From the NCBI RefSeq assembly GCF_001442805.1, contig NZ_CP011131.1, positions 1,178,001 to 1,242,000 on the forward strand: a stretch of DNA of 64,000 nucleotides, in the 5' to 3' direction. The DNA is from Lysobacter gummosus. GTDB lineage: Bacteria; Pseudomonadota; Gammaproteobacteria; Xanthomonadales; Xanthomonadaceae. This document shows, one piece after another, positions 1-9,186 of this stretch. The notes beneath the pieces are model-generated. The model worked only from the letters and a program-made list of their open reading frames with translations, searched no databases and was not told the origin of the DNA. The translations under genes were made by a program, and so were the position numbers. Position 1 is the first letter of the stretch, and each line of letters starts with the position of its first letter.

Positions 1-310
1 CGGCCCAGTGATACACCGAGGCCAGCTTGTTGCCGTCGTGCGCGTCGATGGCGTGGGTGATCTGGCCGACCAGATCGCGCAGATTGCGCGCGCAGCCGCC
101 GGTGTAGGCCGGTGGTTGCGCTTGCGCGGCGCCGCGCGGCAGGCGATCGACGCCGCCGACCGTGGCGCAGTCGCGATCGGTGTAGACCGAATTGCCGCGC
201 GTGTCCGTGCAACGGCGGATCTGCGCCTGAGCGGCGCCGGGATGCAGCGCCATCGCGGTCAAGGCGAGCGGCGGCAGCAGGGACAGGCAGAGTCGGGCGA
301 ACGAAGGCAT
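1..310 (-). CDS. Secreted DUF4124-like protein, C-terminus missing
   Basis: The gene reads leftward and is cut by the window edge, so only about the first 103 residues are visible. The start is the ATG at 308-310. Residues 1-29 form a signal peptide: a basic start, a Leu-rich core and a final AQA cleavage-type motif. The mature part begins with RRCTDTRGNSVYTDRDC (residues 32-48). This Cys-x13-Cys pattern around an aromatic VYxD core is typical of DUF4124, a small periplasmic domain of unknown function common in xanthomonads. The following part is rich in Ala and Gly and holds one more Cys. The role is unknown. The exported location and domain type are inferred from the sequence pattern only. 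Confidence 0.6.
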   Translation of the reverse strand, partial: MPSFARLCLSLLPPLALTAMALHPGAAQAQIRRCTDTRGNSVYTDRDCATVGGVDRLPRGAAQAQPPAYTGGCARNLRDLVGQITHAIDAHDGNKLASVYHWA

Positions 311-469
311 CGGCGAAGACTAGCGCCGGGGAGCGGTCGTGGACAGTGCGCAGGCGTGGATTTGCGGGTGGGGCGGGGCGGCGTGGCAGGTGCGAGGTCG
401 GTTATGGGAAGGCCTCGATGGCTTCGCGGTAAGGCTTGAAGCGAAAGTTTCTGGTGATTTGAATGAAGA

Positions 470-566
470 GCATCGGGGCTGAAGCTCCCTCCCACAAAAA
501 ACTTCCCGCTCGCGAAGTTTCTTGTGGGAGGACGGCATTTGTCGGAGGCAGCTTTAGCCCCGATGC
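470..566. repeat. Dispersed palindromic element, copy 1
   Basis: The outer arms GCATCGGGGCTGAAGC and GCTTTAGCCCCGATGC are near-perfect inverted repeats. Inside them a second pair, CTCCCACAA and TTGTGGGAG, is also inverted. The same layout recurs at 31589-31696 and 43400-43477, always between genes, so this is a dispersed REP/MITE-like family. This copy fills most of the spacer between the first two minus-strand genes. Confidence 0.8.
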
Positions 567-589
567 TTTCGTATCGGACATCAGGAAAC

Positions 590-629
590 CCAAAAACGAA
601 CTCGCCGCCGCAAACACTGCGACGGCGAG
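590..629 (-). terminator. Rho-independent terminator of the metalloprotease gene
   Basis: On the minus strand an 11-bp stem (CTCGCCGTCGC with GCGGCGGCGAG, one G-U pair) closes a 7-nt loop and is followed by TTCGTTTTTGG. It lies about 70 nt past the stop codon of the metalloprotease at 697. Confidence 0.7.
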
Positions 630-696
630 CTTGTTTACAAAGAACATCGAACCAGATGCGGCTACGCCGCCACATCAAGCGCGATCGCAACCATCA

Positions 697-1971
697 TCAG
701 CGGAACGCCGCCACCGTGGTCGCGCGTTCGTTCAACACCCGGGCGTTGTTGTTCTTGGCCGCGGTGCCCATCGGCGCGCCGTTGTAGGTGATGTTCGGGT
801 TCGACCAATAGTTCCGGCGCGGACAATTGACCGGGCAGTTGTAAGCCATGATCGTGCGCCAGGCGTTGTTCGGACCCCAATAGCCATGGCCGTAGGCATA
901 GACCGTGTTGGTGCCGTTGCTGGGATCGTGGTGCGCGCCGAAGTTATGCCCGATCTCATGCGCGAAGCTGTAGTAACCGGTCATGCAGCTGGCGCCGACC
1001 ACGCTGAAGGCGCTGGCCGCGTTCGAGTTCAGATAGCCCAGGCCGCAGTACGCCGGATCGGTGATGATCAGGACGTTGACGTCGGCGGCGATGCTGTTGC
1101 GGGTGGAGTGATAGCCGTCGAGATAGCCGTCGCTGGTGCCGCGGAAGCGGGTCAGGTCGGTGTTGAAACCGGCGGTGACGTAGCTGTTGGTGTATTGCCC
1201 GGCCAGCTCGAAGCGCACGTTGACCGCGCTGTTGGCGAAGCTCTGGTTGCTCTCGGTGATCGCCAGATTGGCCTTGGTCAGGGTGTTGCCGACCGCGTTG
1301 GCGGCGGCCTGGGTGTAAACGATCATCACCCGCACCGTCGCCGGCGCCTTGTCCAGGGCCGCGGCTTCGTTGAACTTGGGATCGTTGAGGAACGGAACGA
1401 TCGGCTTGGCGCTGTAGGCCGCGGACGGGTGATCCGGCGGCATCAGCGCTTCGTCGATCAGGCTGACGGTGTGGCCGCCGTTCCTGAGCGGATCGATGCG
1501 GTACAGCTTGCCGCCGCTGCGCACGGTGCCGGACATCTGGTCGCCCTGGCGCACGATGATGGCGGACTCTTCCGGATCGTCGATCAACTCCGCGCCGGTG
1601 AACTGATTGATGCGCTTGAGCTGGGCGTTCGGATCGCCGACCAGGCCTTGCCAGATCACGATGCCGTCGGGCTTGCTTTGCGCCTGCAGCTTGTGCGCCT
1701 TGAGGTTGACGCCGGGAGCGAGGTTGAGCAGCAGCTCCTCCTGGTTCACGTTGATCTGCGCGGTATCGGCGCGGACCAGATCGACCTTGACCGCGGCGCG
1801 CTCGGCCTTGACGGCCTTGTAAGCGGTATCGGTGTTGGCGCTGCGCAGCACGGCGTTGGCGGGCGAGGAGAACAGCGGGGCGGGCGAGGCGGCCGAAGCG
1901 GCGCCGGCGAAGCCCAGCGACAGAGCGATGGCGAGATTCAACGGCAGCAATTTATTGCGTGCGGGCATCAT
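697..1971 (-). CDS. Secreted zinc metalloprotease, reprolysin-like (M12B type)
   Basis: This is a predicted secreted zinc endopeptidase of 424 residues. The zinc site HEIGHNFGAHHD starts at residue 338 and matches HExxHxxGxxH/D, with His338, His342 and His348 as ligands and Glu339 as the catalytic base; this is the metzincin pattern. A signal peptide covers roughly the first 28 residues, and about 170 residues of propeptide-like sequence precede the catalytic half. I chose the ATG at 1971 because GGAGAG lies 8 nt upstream; an in-frame GTG at 1980 is less likely. The C-terminal part has a Cys pair (NCPVNCPRR) near the zinc site, as in other members of this group. The gene stands alone, with its own terminator downstream and two palindromes upstream. 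In a predatory soil bacterium such an enzyme would fit extracellular nutrition, but that is inference. Confidence 0.88.
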   Translation of the reverse strand: MMPARNKLLPLNLAIALSLGFAGAASAASPAPLFSSPANAVLRSANTDTAYKAVKAERAAVKVDLVRADTAQINVNQEELLLNLAPGVNLKAHKLQAQSKPDGIVIWQGLVGDPNAQLKRINQFTGAELIDDPEESAIIVRQGDQMSGTVRSGGKLYRIDPLRNGGHTVSLIDEALMPPDHPSAAYSAKPIVPFLNDPKFNEAAALDKAPATVRVMIVYTQAAANAVGNTLTKANLAITESNQSFANSAVNVRFELAGQYTNSYVTAGFNTDLTRFRGTSDGYLDGYHSTRNSIAADVNVLIITDPAYCGLGYLNSNAASAFSVVGASCMTGYYSFAHEIGHNFGAHHDPSNGTNTVYAYGHGYWGPNNAWRTIMAYNCPVNCPRRNYWSNPNITYNGAPMGTAAKNNNARVLNERATTVAAFR

Positions 1972-2114
1972 GATGCTCACTCTCCATAGAGGACCGCTGC
2001 GCGCCGCGAACCCGTGGCCTGGGTTCGCGTCGGCGGTCGCGAGGGCATCGCTCGTCGTGGCGATGCATCCTGCGGGCAGTGAGCTACCGCGCCGTCTCGG
2101 CGCTCAAGACCGAA

Positions 2115-2130
2115 CTTGTCCTAGGACAAG
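2115..2130. promoter_or_regulatory. Perfect 16-bp palindrome upstream of the metalloprotease
   Basis: CTTGTCCTAGGACAAG is a perfect palindrome about 145 bp upstream of the metalloprotease start. Its length and symmetry fit a binding site for a dimeric regulator. I cannot name the regulator. Confidence 0.4.
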
Positions 2131-2140
2131 CTCAAGGTGA

Positions 2141-2158
2141 GAACTGCCTTAGCAGTTC
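2141..2158. promoter_or_regulatory. Second inverted repeat in the same spacer
   Basis: GAACTGC-CTTA-GCAGTTC is a perfect 7-bp inverted repeat with a 4-nt centre, 10 bp from the preceding palindrome. It could be a small hairpin or a second operator. Nothing else distinct is seen in 1972-2254. Confidence 0.3.
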
Positions 2159-2254
2159 GTCGCAGGTATTAGACCTGGACATTATTTTTTGTGACGAACC
2201 GCATCCGTTTAAATGTACATGAACGGCTGTTTCGCGGCGTCCAAGGCGGTCGCT

Positions 2255-3079
2255 TCAGGCGATGCGCGAGAGCACCGTCAAGGTCGGCTTGGCCAGATTG
2301 AGCGTGTAGAAATGCAGGCCCGGCGCACCGCCTTCGATCAAGCGGCTGCACAACTGCGCGACCACGTCGGCGCCGAACTCGCGGATGCTGTCGGCGTCGT
2401 CGCCGTAGGCATGCATGCGCTGGGCGATCCAGCGCGGAATCTCCGCGCCGCACATGTCGGAGAAACGCCGCAACTGACTGAAGTTGGCGATCGGCATGAT
2501 GCCCGGCACGATCGGAATATCGATGCCGGACGCGCGCACGTCGTCGACGAAACGGAAGTAAGCGTCGGGGTTGTAGAAGTACTGCGTGATCGCGCCGTTG
2601 GCGCCGGCACGGACCTTGCGCTTGAAGTTCTCCAGATCCGAATGCGCGTCGCGCGCTTGCGGATGGGTTTCCGGATACGCGGCGACTTCGATATGGAAAT
2701 GGTCGCCGGTTTCGGCGCGGATGAATTCGACCAGTTCGTTGGCGTAGCGCAGGTCGCCGGCGCTGGCCATGCCCGAGGGCAGGTCGCCGCGCAGCGTGAC
2801 CAGGCGCTTGCAGCCGATGTCGCGATACAGCGCCAGCAGTTCGCGGATCTCCACGCGGGTGCCGCCGACGCAGGACAGATGCGGCGCGGCGTCGAGCTTG
2901 TGCTTCTGGCGCAGCCGGCGAATGGTTTCGGGCGTATAGCTCAGGGTCGAACCGCCGGCGCCGAAGGTGCACGAGACGTAGTGCGGCGTATACGGCTTGA
3001 GCTTGGCCGCGGTCTTGTCGAGCTGGCTGCGCTGATCGTCGGTCTTGGGCGGGTAGAACTCGAAGCTGATGGGCAGCAT
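2255..3079 (-). CDS. metF: Methylenetetrahydrofolate reductase
   Basis: This flavoenzyme reduces 5,10-methylene-THF to 5-methyl-THF, the methyl donor for methionine synthesis. The 274-residue length is normal for bacterial MetF. The N-terminal strand FEFYPPK (residues 6-12) carries the conserved catalytic Glu. Further family signatures are the segment CTFGAGGST, the HLSCVGGTR strand and the substrate-side stretch LRGDLPSG. The C-terminal part contains the PGIMPI motif typical of the family. No strong ribosome binding site precedes the ATG. ahcY and metK, two other enzymes of the same cycle, lie on the same strand within the window, but the rhs island separates metF from ahcY. A small inverted repeat at 3116-3132 may control it. 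Confidence 0.95.
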   Translation of the reverse strand: MLPISFEFYPPKTDDQRSQLDKTAAKLKPYTPHYVSCTFGAGGSTLSYTPETIRRLRQKHKLDAAPHLSCVGGTRVEIRELLALYRDIGCKRLVTLRGDLPSGMASAGDLRYANELVEFIRAETGDHFHIEVAAYPETHPQARDAHSDLENFKRKVRAGANGAITQYFYNPDAYFRFVDDVRASGIDIPIVPGIMPIANFSQLRRFSDMCGAEIPRWIAQRMHAYGDDADSIREFGADVVAQLCSRLIEGGAPGLHFYTLNLAKPTLTVLSRIA

Positions 3080-3115
3080 GGGCGGGGCCGCGGCGGCGTG
3101 GGCGAGAAGTATGGG

Positions 3116-3132
3116 GATAATATCTCTTTATC
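3116..3132 (-). promoter_or_regulatory. Candidate operator/promoter upstream of metF
   Basis: On the minus strand GATAAAGAGATATTATC has perfect 5-bp arms (GATAA and TTATC) around a 7-nt centre and includes a TATTAT box. It lies about 37 nt upstream of the metF ATG and stands out as AT-rich in GC-rich DNA. ArsR-family regulators such as SahR control methionine genes in proteobacteria, but I cannot confirm that this is such a site. Confidence 0.35.
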
Positions 3133-3390
3133 GCGATGAATCAAATTTGTTTTGGCGGGGTTGGTTGCCGCGGAAACGGGGCGGGGCTGAGCTGGGAAGG
3201 GGCGGAGGGGGCACTTCGTGGCATCGCGTGGCGAGTACAGGGGTATGCAAGCGCGGCCTTGCGGGCCCGAAGCGGCCTGATGAGATCGAACCGCCGCCTG
3301 GGCGGACATGCCTACCCATACGGCCGTGCCGGCTGCGTTCGCCGCGCCACTGCGCTATAGATTCCGCATCTCCGGCTCGAACCGCGCGCC

Positions 3391-4074
3391 ATGTCCGACC
3401 ACATCCTCGACAACCCCATCTGGCAATCGCTGAGCACCCGTCATCGCGAGCTGGCTCTCGGCCAAGGCGACGCCGCGCGCTACCCCGCATCGATCGCGCC
3501 GTTTCTCGGCGTCGCCCGCCACGGGGAAGCGATGGACCCATCGCTCGCCGCCCTGGTCCCACCCGGCGACACCGCGCTGCTGCTGGGCCGCGCGCCCAGC
3601 GTCGGACCCGGCTGGGAACTGCGCCACATGACCGACCTGGCGCAGATGATCAGCCCCGACCCCATCGCCGCCGCCGACGCTGCGGACATCGTCGAACTCG
3701 GCCCCGACCAGCGCGACGACGTACTGGCGCTGACCGCGCTGGTCTACCCGCACTACTTCCGCCCGCACACCATGGACCTCGGACGTTATTTCGGCATCTA
3801 CCAAGGCGACCGCCTCGCCGCGATGGCCGGCGAGCGCATGGGCACGCACGACTACACCGAACTCAGCGCTATCTGCACCCACCCCGATTTCCTCGGTCGC
3901 GGCTACGCACGGCGTCTGCTGATCTTTCTGTCGAACGACAACCACGCGCGCGGACGGATTCCGTTCTTGCATGTGAGTCACGAGAACCCGCGGGCCATCG
4001 AGTTGTATGAGCGCAATGGGTATCGGTTGCGGCGGGATATTCCGTTTTGGTCGTTGCGGTGGGTAGGCGAATAA
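3391..4074 (+). CDS. GNAT family N-acetyltransferase (FR47-like)
   Basis: This 227-residue protein is predicted to move an acetyl group from acetyl-CoA to an unknown amine. The C-terminal half holds the GNAT core. The acetyl-CoA loop LGRGYARRLL lies near residues 165-175. It follows the strand ELSAICTHPDF and precedes the HVSHENPRAIELYERNGY stretch, the usual last helix and strand of the fold. The first 75 residues are family-specific and hold no recognised motif. The gene stands alone, divergent from metF, and marks the left border of the accessory island. The substrate is not predictable from the sequence. Confidence 0.85.
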   Translation: MSDHILDNPIWQSLSTRHRELALGQGDAARYPASIAPFLGVARHGEAMDPSLAALVPPGDTALLLGRAPSVGPGWELRHMTDLAQMISPDPIAAADAADIVELGPDQRDDVLALTALVYPHYFRPHTMDLGRYFGIYQGDRLAAMAGERMGTHDYTELSAICTHPDFLGRGYARRLLIFLSNDNHARGRIPFLHVSHENPRAIELYERNGYRLRRDIPFWSLRWVGE

Positions 4075-4279
4075 ACAGTGTGCTGAGAAGTTTCACGAAG
4101 CAATCGCCGCGAAGCCGCGTCGCATGATGTAGCTACTGGCGATGTTTCAGCTCAATTTGCGTGCCTGAAACACCTGGAATTACACGGTTTTTTGGCCCTG
4201 GTACGCAAGGTCGTGACTGACGACAATGTGGCGGTGCCGATCGCTTCGGATTCGGCGCGAATCCGTCCGTAACCATTTG

Positions 4280-4420
4280 CCCAGCTCGACCAACAACCGG
4301 AGTGACGCGCGACCCGGAGATGTATCGGGTCAAGAAGGGTAACCAATGGTTCTTCGGTCTGAAAGCGCATATCGGTGTGGATCGTGATTCGGGTCTGGTG
4401 CATATTCCCTTGGTATCCGA
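4280..4420 (+). pseudogene. IS5-family transposase remnant
   Basis: The reading frame [19 protein letters not shown] continues with [13 protein letters not shown], the well-conserved region around a catalytic Asp of IS5-type DDE transposases. The preceding conserved segment (PSSTNN) is present at 4280 but in another frame, so there is a frameshift near 4300. After LVH at about 4405 the similarity ends. No complete ends or flanking duplication were found. The rest of 4075-4674 holds nothing I can assign. It is a decayed insertion at the left edge of the rhs island. Confidence 0.75.
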
Positions 4421-4674
4421 CAGCCGGTCTCGCCAAAAGAGACTTTTGTCACCGACGCTATGTTCAAGAATGATCTCGATGTGCTCGCCACGCTGGACCG
4501 TTGGCCAGCCTAACTACTGACACTGACATGGATACGTCATATGCCGCTCGCCTTACTCCGCTTCCATAGCAGCTCGGCCCGCCACTCCGCGCGGCCCCTC
4601 GTCTCATCAAACCGCATCCCCAAGGCACAGGCTTTCAGCCTATGCCGTAGTGCCGCGCCAAAAGGAGTTGCACC

Positions 4675-7600
4675 GTGAAGTTAGGTTCAATAAAAAATTC
4701 ATTCGGGGCTATACCCCCCGAGACCGCAGACCGCAAAAAAAGCGCCTTGTGGATAGTCGCGCTGTTGCGTCTGACCTTGCTGCTATCGCTATCCATGCCC
4801 TGGGCTGCCCAGGCCTGCGATAAAAGCTGGGGGTACTCGAACTATCCTAACAGCGTACGCTTGCGCGCCTACTGCAAGACCCCTGAGGAAGCACGGGATG
4901 CTTGTTACGCCCTTGTCGATACCCTGCAATACCATCGCAGTCACTGTATCGACGGCGGAAATATTTATTCAGCTGGAAATTTTCGGACGGGTCCTGAAAC
5001 ATGGCTTTATGCGACCTTTCTCGGAGACGACCACCTCGCTCAGCCCGAGAAGAATATGGGTGAGCCTAAATGCCCTGGGCAATGTTTCGGCGATCCAATC
5101 AACGCCGGAAACGGCAACAAATTTGAATCTAAAGTCGAGTATCGGGGCGAGGGTCCGTTCCCGCTTGAGTTTTCCTGGACCTACAACTACCTCTTGCCCG
5201 CCGGAGCATTTCCTCCGCACTCCTACACGCTGGGCGGCAACCGCACATTCAACTATGGCAGTCGAATCGGCCGATGGAGCGTATTTGGCGTCGTCGGGAC
5301 CACCGTGCTCGTGTCAAGACCCGACGGAAAAATGGCGTCGTTCGAGCAGTCCGAGTCCGGAGGGGATTGGGTCCCAGCGGTCGGCCAGGACTATCGCCTG
5401 AAACAGCTGCCAGCTGGATGGGAGTATCAAGACGAAGATGGTCACTACGAAGTATTCAACGCCGACGGGCGACTCATCGAGTTGCGTGATCAGGACGGGT
5501 ATCGTCAAACACTGGAATACAATGCCGCCGGCCTGCTGGTCTCAGTCAGGGATTTTCTTGGGCGTACGCTCGGCTTCGAGTACAACGCGGCAAATCTGAT
5601 CGCCAAACTGAATCTGCCGGATGGGCGTGCGATCAAATTTTCATATACGCCGCAGAATCGTTTAAGCGTCGTCGAGTATCAAGACGGCTCTACCGTCAAG
5701 TACCTATACGATGAGGCGAGCTATCTCGGTTCGGCCACTACTCTGGATGGCGCGCTGACTGGCGTCGAAGATGAGTCGGGCGCGCGTTACTCGTCCACTC
5801 ACTACAACTGGGACCTCGCCCTAGACACCGAGTTGTCCGGTTCGCTGGATCGCTACAGCGCCAATTACGAGCGGTCGAACAACCGTACGTATATGGCGTA
5901 TACCGCCATCGGCTTGCCGTCGGGTGCGACCCGAAAGCTTTACCTGACAGCGGTGAACTACAAGATTCTGCCGCGCAAGATCATCACGGAGTGCGTGGAT
6001 TGCGCGCCCCGCACGATGGAGTACGCCTACGACACCAACGGTCGGTACGACGTCATCAACGATAACGGCGTGACGACTGACTACGATTTCGATGCTCGCG
6101 GTTTGCCGCTACAAACCGTGGAAGCGTCCAACGACACCACCGGCCACCGCCGCACCACTCAGACCGATTGGCATACGAGCTTTCGCGTGCCTTTGGAAAG
6201 CCGCGTCCTCGACGCGAATGACGCCTTGGTCGCCAAAAACACGTGGACGTATAACAATCGCGGCCAAACGCTGACGGCGACCCAGATCGATCCCTCCGGT
6301 CTGCTGGCCCCGCGCACAGCCGCCTACCGTTACTGTGAGCAGGCTGACGTTACCGCTGGCTCCTGTCCGCTGGTCGGGTTATTGCTGTCCGAAGACGGCG
6401 CGCGCACGGATGTGGCGGACGTAACCCGTTATGTCTATTACCCCAGCGACGACGCGGGTTGCGCAAGTTCGCCGTCGAACTGCGCACATCGCAAAGGCGA
6501 TTTGTGGAAGGTCGAGAACGCCCTGGGTCAAACCAGTCAGGAAGTTCTGCGGTATGACGGCGCCGGGCGAGCGATTTCGTCGAGAGACATCAACGACGTC
6601 GTCACCGACTACGAGTTCAACACCCGTGGCTGGCTTGCCGCGATCAAGACGCGCGGCGACAACGACGCGAGCGAAAGCGACGATCGCATCGCGCGCCTGG
6701 ACTACTGGCCGACTGGGCTGGTGAAGAAAGTCACGCTTCCGGATGGTGCCTTCGCCAGCTACACCTACGACACCGCACGCCGCCTGACCGCGATTACCAA
6801 TGAGGCCGGTAACTCGATTCAATATTCCCTCGACAGCCGCGGCAATCGCGTCAAAGAAGACATCAAGACCGCAAGCGGCGCAATTACGAAGACGTTCTCG
6901 CGGGTCTACAACCTGTTGAACGAATTGCAGGCCGTCAAGGACGCATCACAGAATGCGACGAGCCTTACCTACGACAGCCGAGGCAACCCGAACACGTCCA
7001 CCGACGCGCTTGGACGGATAACGGACCAGGATTACGACCCGCTGAACCGGTTGATACGCACTCTGCAAGACGCCAATGGCTTGGCTGTAGATACCAAAGT
7101 GAAATACAACGCACGCGATCAAGTCGCGCAGGTTACCGATCCCAATGGACTGGCGACCACTTACGGCTACAACGGCTTAGGCGATCAAACCCGCCTCGAA
7201 AGTCCGGACACCGGCATCACCGACTTCACGTATGACGCCGCCGGCCTGCTGGCAACCAAGAAGGACGCCAATGACGCGACAGCGCATCGGTATACCTACG
7301 ATGTGCTGGGCCGGCCAACAGCGATCTTCTACACCGCGGCGGGGACCGCCGATGTGGAGTACGACTACGACACCGCAAGTGCCGCCTGCGCCGCGGGTGA
7401 GACTTTCGCAAAGGGTCGGCTCAGTGCCATGCGCACCGACGGCACCGAGTTGCAGTATTGCTATGACCGCTTCGGCCGCGTGGCGCGCAAGGTACAGATC
7501 GTCAGCGGCAAAAGCTTTACGTTGCGCTACGCCTACAACAACGCCGGCCGGCTGCAAGCTGTCACCTATCCGGACGGCGCGGTCGCCGACTACACGCGCG

Positions 7601-9177
7601 ACGCAAGTGGGCGTATTGCACAGGTCCACGTCACGCCGGCAGGTGGCGTCCGCACGCCGCTGTTGACCGGCGCCACCTATCAGCCCTTCGGGCCGGTGGC
7701 CGGCTGGACCTATGGCAATGGCCGCACTCTGAGCCGCAGCTACGATCTCGACTATCGCCCGAAGACCGTGTTCGACAACGCCAGCGGCGGCCTGTCCCTG
7801 GGCTATGGCTACAACGCGGTCGGAAATCTGACCGAGCTGAAGGACGGTCTGCAAAGTACGACGCTGGCGAAGTACGACTACGACGCTTTGAACCGTCTGA
7901 ACGTTACTCGCGATGGCCCCAGTGGCACGGCCTTGGAAACCTACGCTTATGACCAGACTGGCAATCGCAAGAGTTTTACCAACGGTATCGGCACCAGCAC
8001 TTACGACTATGCCCCCGGCAGTCATAAGCTTGCTAAAGCGGGCGCCATCACGCGCGGCTACGATGCGGTAGGTAACACGACCTCAATTGGCGGCACGACG
8101 AAGGAGTTCGTTTACAGCGCCAATGACCGCATGAAACAGATCAAGCAGAGCGGTGTGGTGACGATGGGCTACCGCTATAACGGAAAGGGTGAGCGGGTCG
8201 CAGCGATTAATAACGATACCGGGCCGGTTACGAACTATGCGCTATATGACGAAGCCGGACACTGGGTCGGGGATTACGACAGCACCGGCGCAACAATCCA
8301 GCAAGCCATCTGGATGGACGATGCGCCCGTTGGGTTGCTGGCCGGTGCGGCCATCGCGCAGTCGTTGAAGTACATAGAGACTGATCACCTAGGCACGCCG
8401 CGCGCTGTCATCGATCCTACCCGCAATATGGCGATCTGGACGTGGAGCGCAAAGGGTGAGGCTTTCGGCAAGGATACCCCCAACCAGGATCCTGACCTGG
8501 ATGGCGTTGCGTTTTTGTTCAACATGCGCTTGCCGGGGCAGAGATTCGATGCCGGTAGCGGACTCGTCCACAACTACTTCCGCGACTACGACCCCGGCAC
8601 TGGTCGTTACGTACAGAGCGATCCAATTGGACTATCTGGAGGCATAAGTAGTTATTCTTATGCATACTCCAGCCCCCTAGAATCAACGGATCCCTTTGGA
8701 TTAAGACCTGGCGACTGTTATCTCACTCCAGACATTGCAGCGGCAAACGCGATCGTGGAATCACTTCCATACTCTCTAAGAAATAATTGGGAGTATGGTA
8801 GCTGGATATATAAGACAAAGAATGGTTATTACACATACGATGACCCCAGGACTAGCTGGAATACTGAATATGTCAATGCTGGAGACCCGCCCGCAGGCTT
8901 AATTTCACTTGGAAAATGGCATACTCACGCTCGTGAACCCTATCCTGCCAAGCCCATTCGAGAAACTTTCTCAGCAGGCGACATACGTATACCGTATGGT
9001 CAGTTCGAGTGGCTCGGAACTCCCACCGGGAAAATACTCAAGTACAGCAGCATGGGGAGAGGGGATGCCCAACCACTACCCCAGCCGTCGCCGAGGAACC
9101 AAGATGCATGTGATTGCAGCGCCCCCAGAAAAAAGAGCATCATTGAAAGTATAATGGAATACTTGGGTCTCGAGTGA
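4675..9177 (+). CDS. Secreted Rhs-repeat protein with DUF4329/JAMM-like C-terminal toxin domain
   Basis: This 1500-residue polymorphic toxin starts at a GTG preceded by AAGGAG 7 nt upstream. A hydrophobic segment at residues 24-47 ends in AQA, so general export is likely; no PAAR or VgrG module is present. A DUF6531-type stretch (GDPINAGNGNKFE) lies near residue 138, followed by many YD repeats and the Rhs core (DHLGTPRAVID near 1235, DPIGLSGG, TDPFGL near 1342). The variable tip (about 158 residues) is AT-richer and resembles DUF4329: NNWEYGSWIYK, a strand-rich core, then WHTH (His1416, His1418) and FSAGD (Ser1433, Asp1436). HxH-x(14)-SxxD is a JAMM-like metal site, implying a metallopeptidase or isopeptidase; the activity is inferred. 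An immunity-like gene follows 9 nt later. Confidence 0.88.
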   Translation: MKLGSIKNSFGAIPPETADRKKSALWIVALLRLTLLLSLSMPWAAQACDKSWGYSNYPNSVRLRAYCKTPEEARDACYALVDTLQYHRSHCIDGGNIYSAGNFRTGPETWLYATFLGDDHLAQPEKNMGEPKCPGQCFGDPINAGNGNKFESKVEYRGEGPFPLEFSWTYNYLLPAGAFPPHSYTLGGNRTFNYGSRIGRWSVFGVVGTTVLVSRPDGKMASFEQSESGGDWVPAVGQDYRLKQLPAGWEYQDEDGHYEVFNADGRLIELRDQDGYRQTLEYNAAGLLVSVRDFLGRTLGFEYNAANLIAKLNLPDGRAIKFSYTPQNRLSVVEYQDGSTVKYLYDEASYLGSATTLDGALTGVEDESGARYSSTHYNWDLALDTELSGSLDRYSANYERSNNRTYMAYTAIGLPSGATRKLYLTAVNYKILPRKIITECVDCAPRTMEYAYDTNGRYDVINDNGVTTDYDFDARGLPLQTVEASNDTTGHRRTTQTDWHTSFRVPLESRVLDANDALVAKNTWTYNNRGQTLTATQIDPSGLLAPRTAAYRYCEQADVTAGSCPLVGLLLSEDGARTDVADVTRYVYYPSDDAGCASSPSNCAHRKGDLWKVENALGQTSQEVLRYDGAGRAISSRDINDVVTDYEFNTRGWLAAIKTRGDNDASESDDRIARLDYWPTGLVKKVTLPDGAFASYTYDTARRLTAITNEAGNSIQYSLDSRGNRVKEDIKTASGAITKTFSRVYNLLNELQAVKDASQNATSLTYDSRGNPNTSTDALGRITDQDYDPLNRLIRTLQDANGLAVDTKVKYNARDQVAQVTDPNGLATTYGYNGLGDQTRLESPDTGITDFTYDAAGLLATKKDANDATAHRYTYDVLGRPTAIFYTAAGTADVEYDYDTASAACAAGETFAKGRLSAMRTDGTELQYCYDRFGRVARKVQIVSGKSFTLRYAYNNAGRLQAVTYPDGAVADYTRDASGRIAQVHVTPAGGVRTPLLTGATYQPFGPVAGWTYGNGRTLSRSYDLDYRPKTVFDNASGGLSLGYGYNAVGNLTELKDGLQSTTLAKYDYDALNRLNVTRDGPSGTALETYAYDQTGNRKSFTNGIGTSTYDYAPGSHKLAKAGAITRGYDAVGNTTSIGGTTKEFVYSANDRMKQIKQSGVVTMGYRYNGKGERVAAINNDTGPVTNYALYDEAGHWVGDYDSTGATIQQAIWMDDAPVGLLAGAAIAQSLKYIETDHLGTPRAVIDPTRNMAIWTWSAKGEAFGKDTPNQDPDLDGVAFLFNMRLPGQRFDAGSGLVHNYFRDYDPGTGRYVQSDPIGLSGGISSYSYAYSSPLESTDPFGLRPGDCYLTPDIAAANAIVESLPYSLRNNWEYGSWIYKTKNGYYTYDDPRTSWNTEYVNAGDPPAGLISLGKWHTHAREPYPAKPIRETFSAGDIRIPYGQFEWLGTPTGKILKYSSMGRGDAQPLPQPSPRNQDACDCSAPRKKSIIESIMEYLGLE

Positions 9178-9186
9178 GGACAAGCA

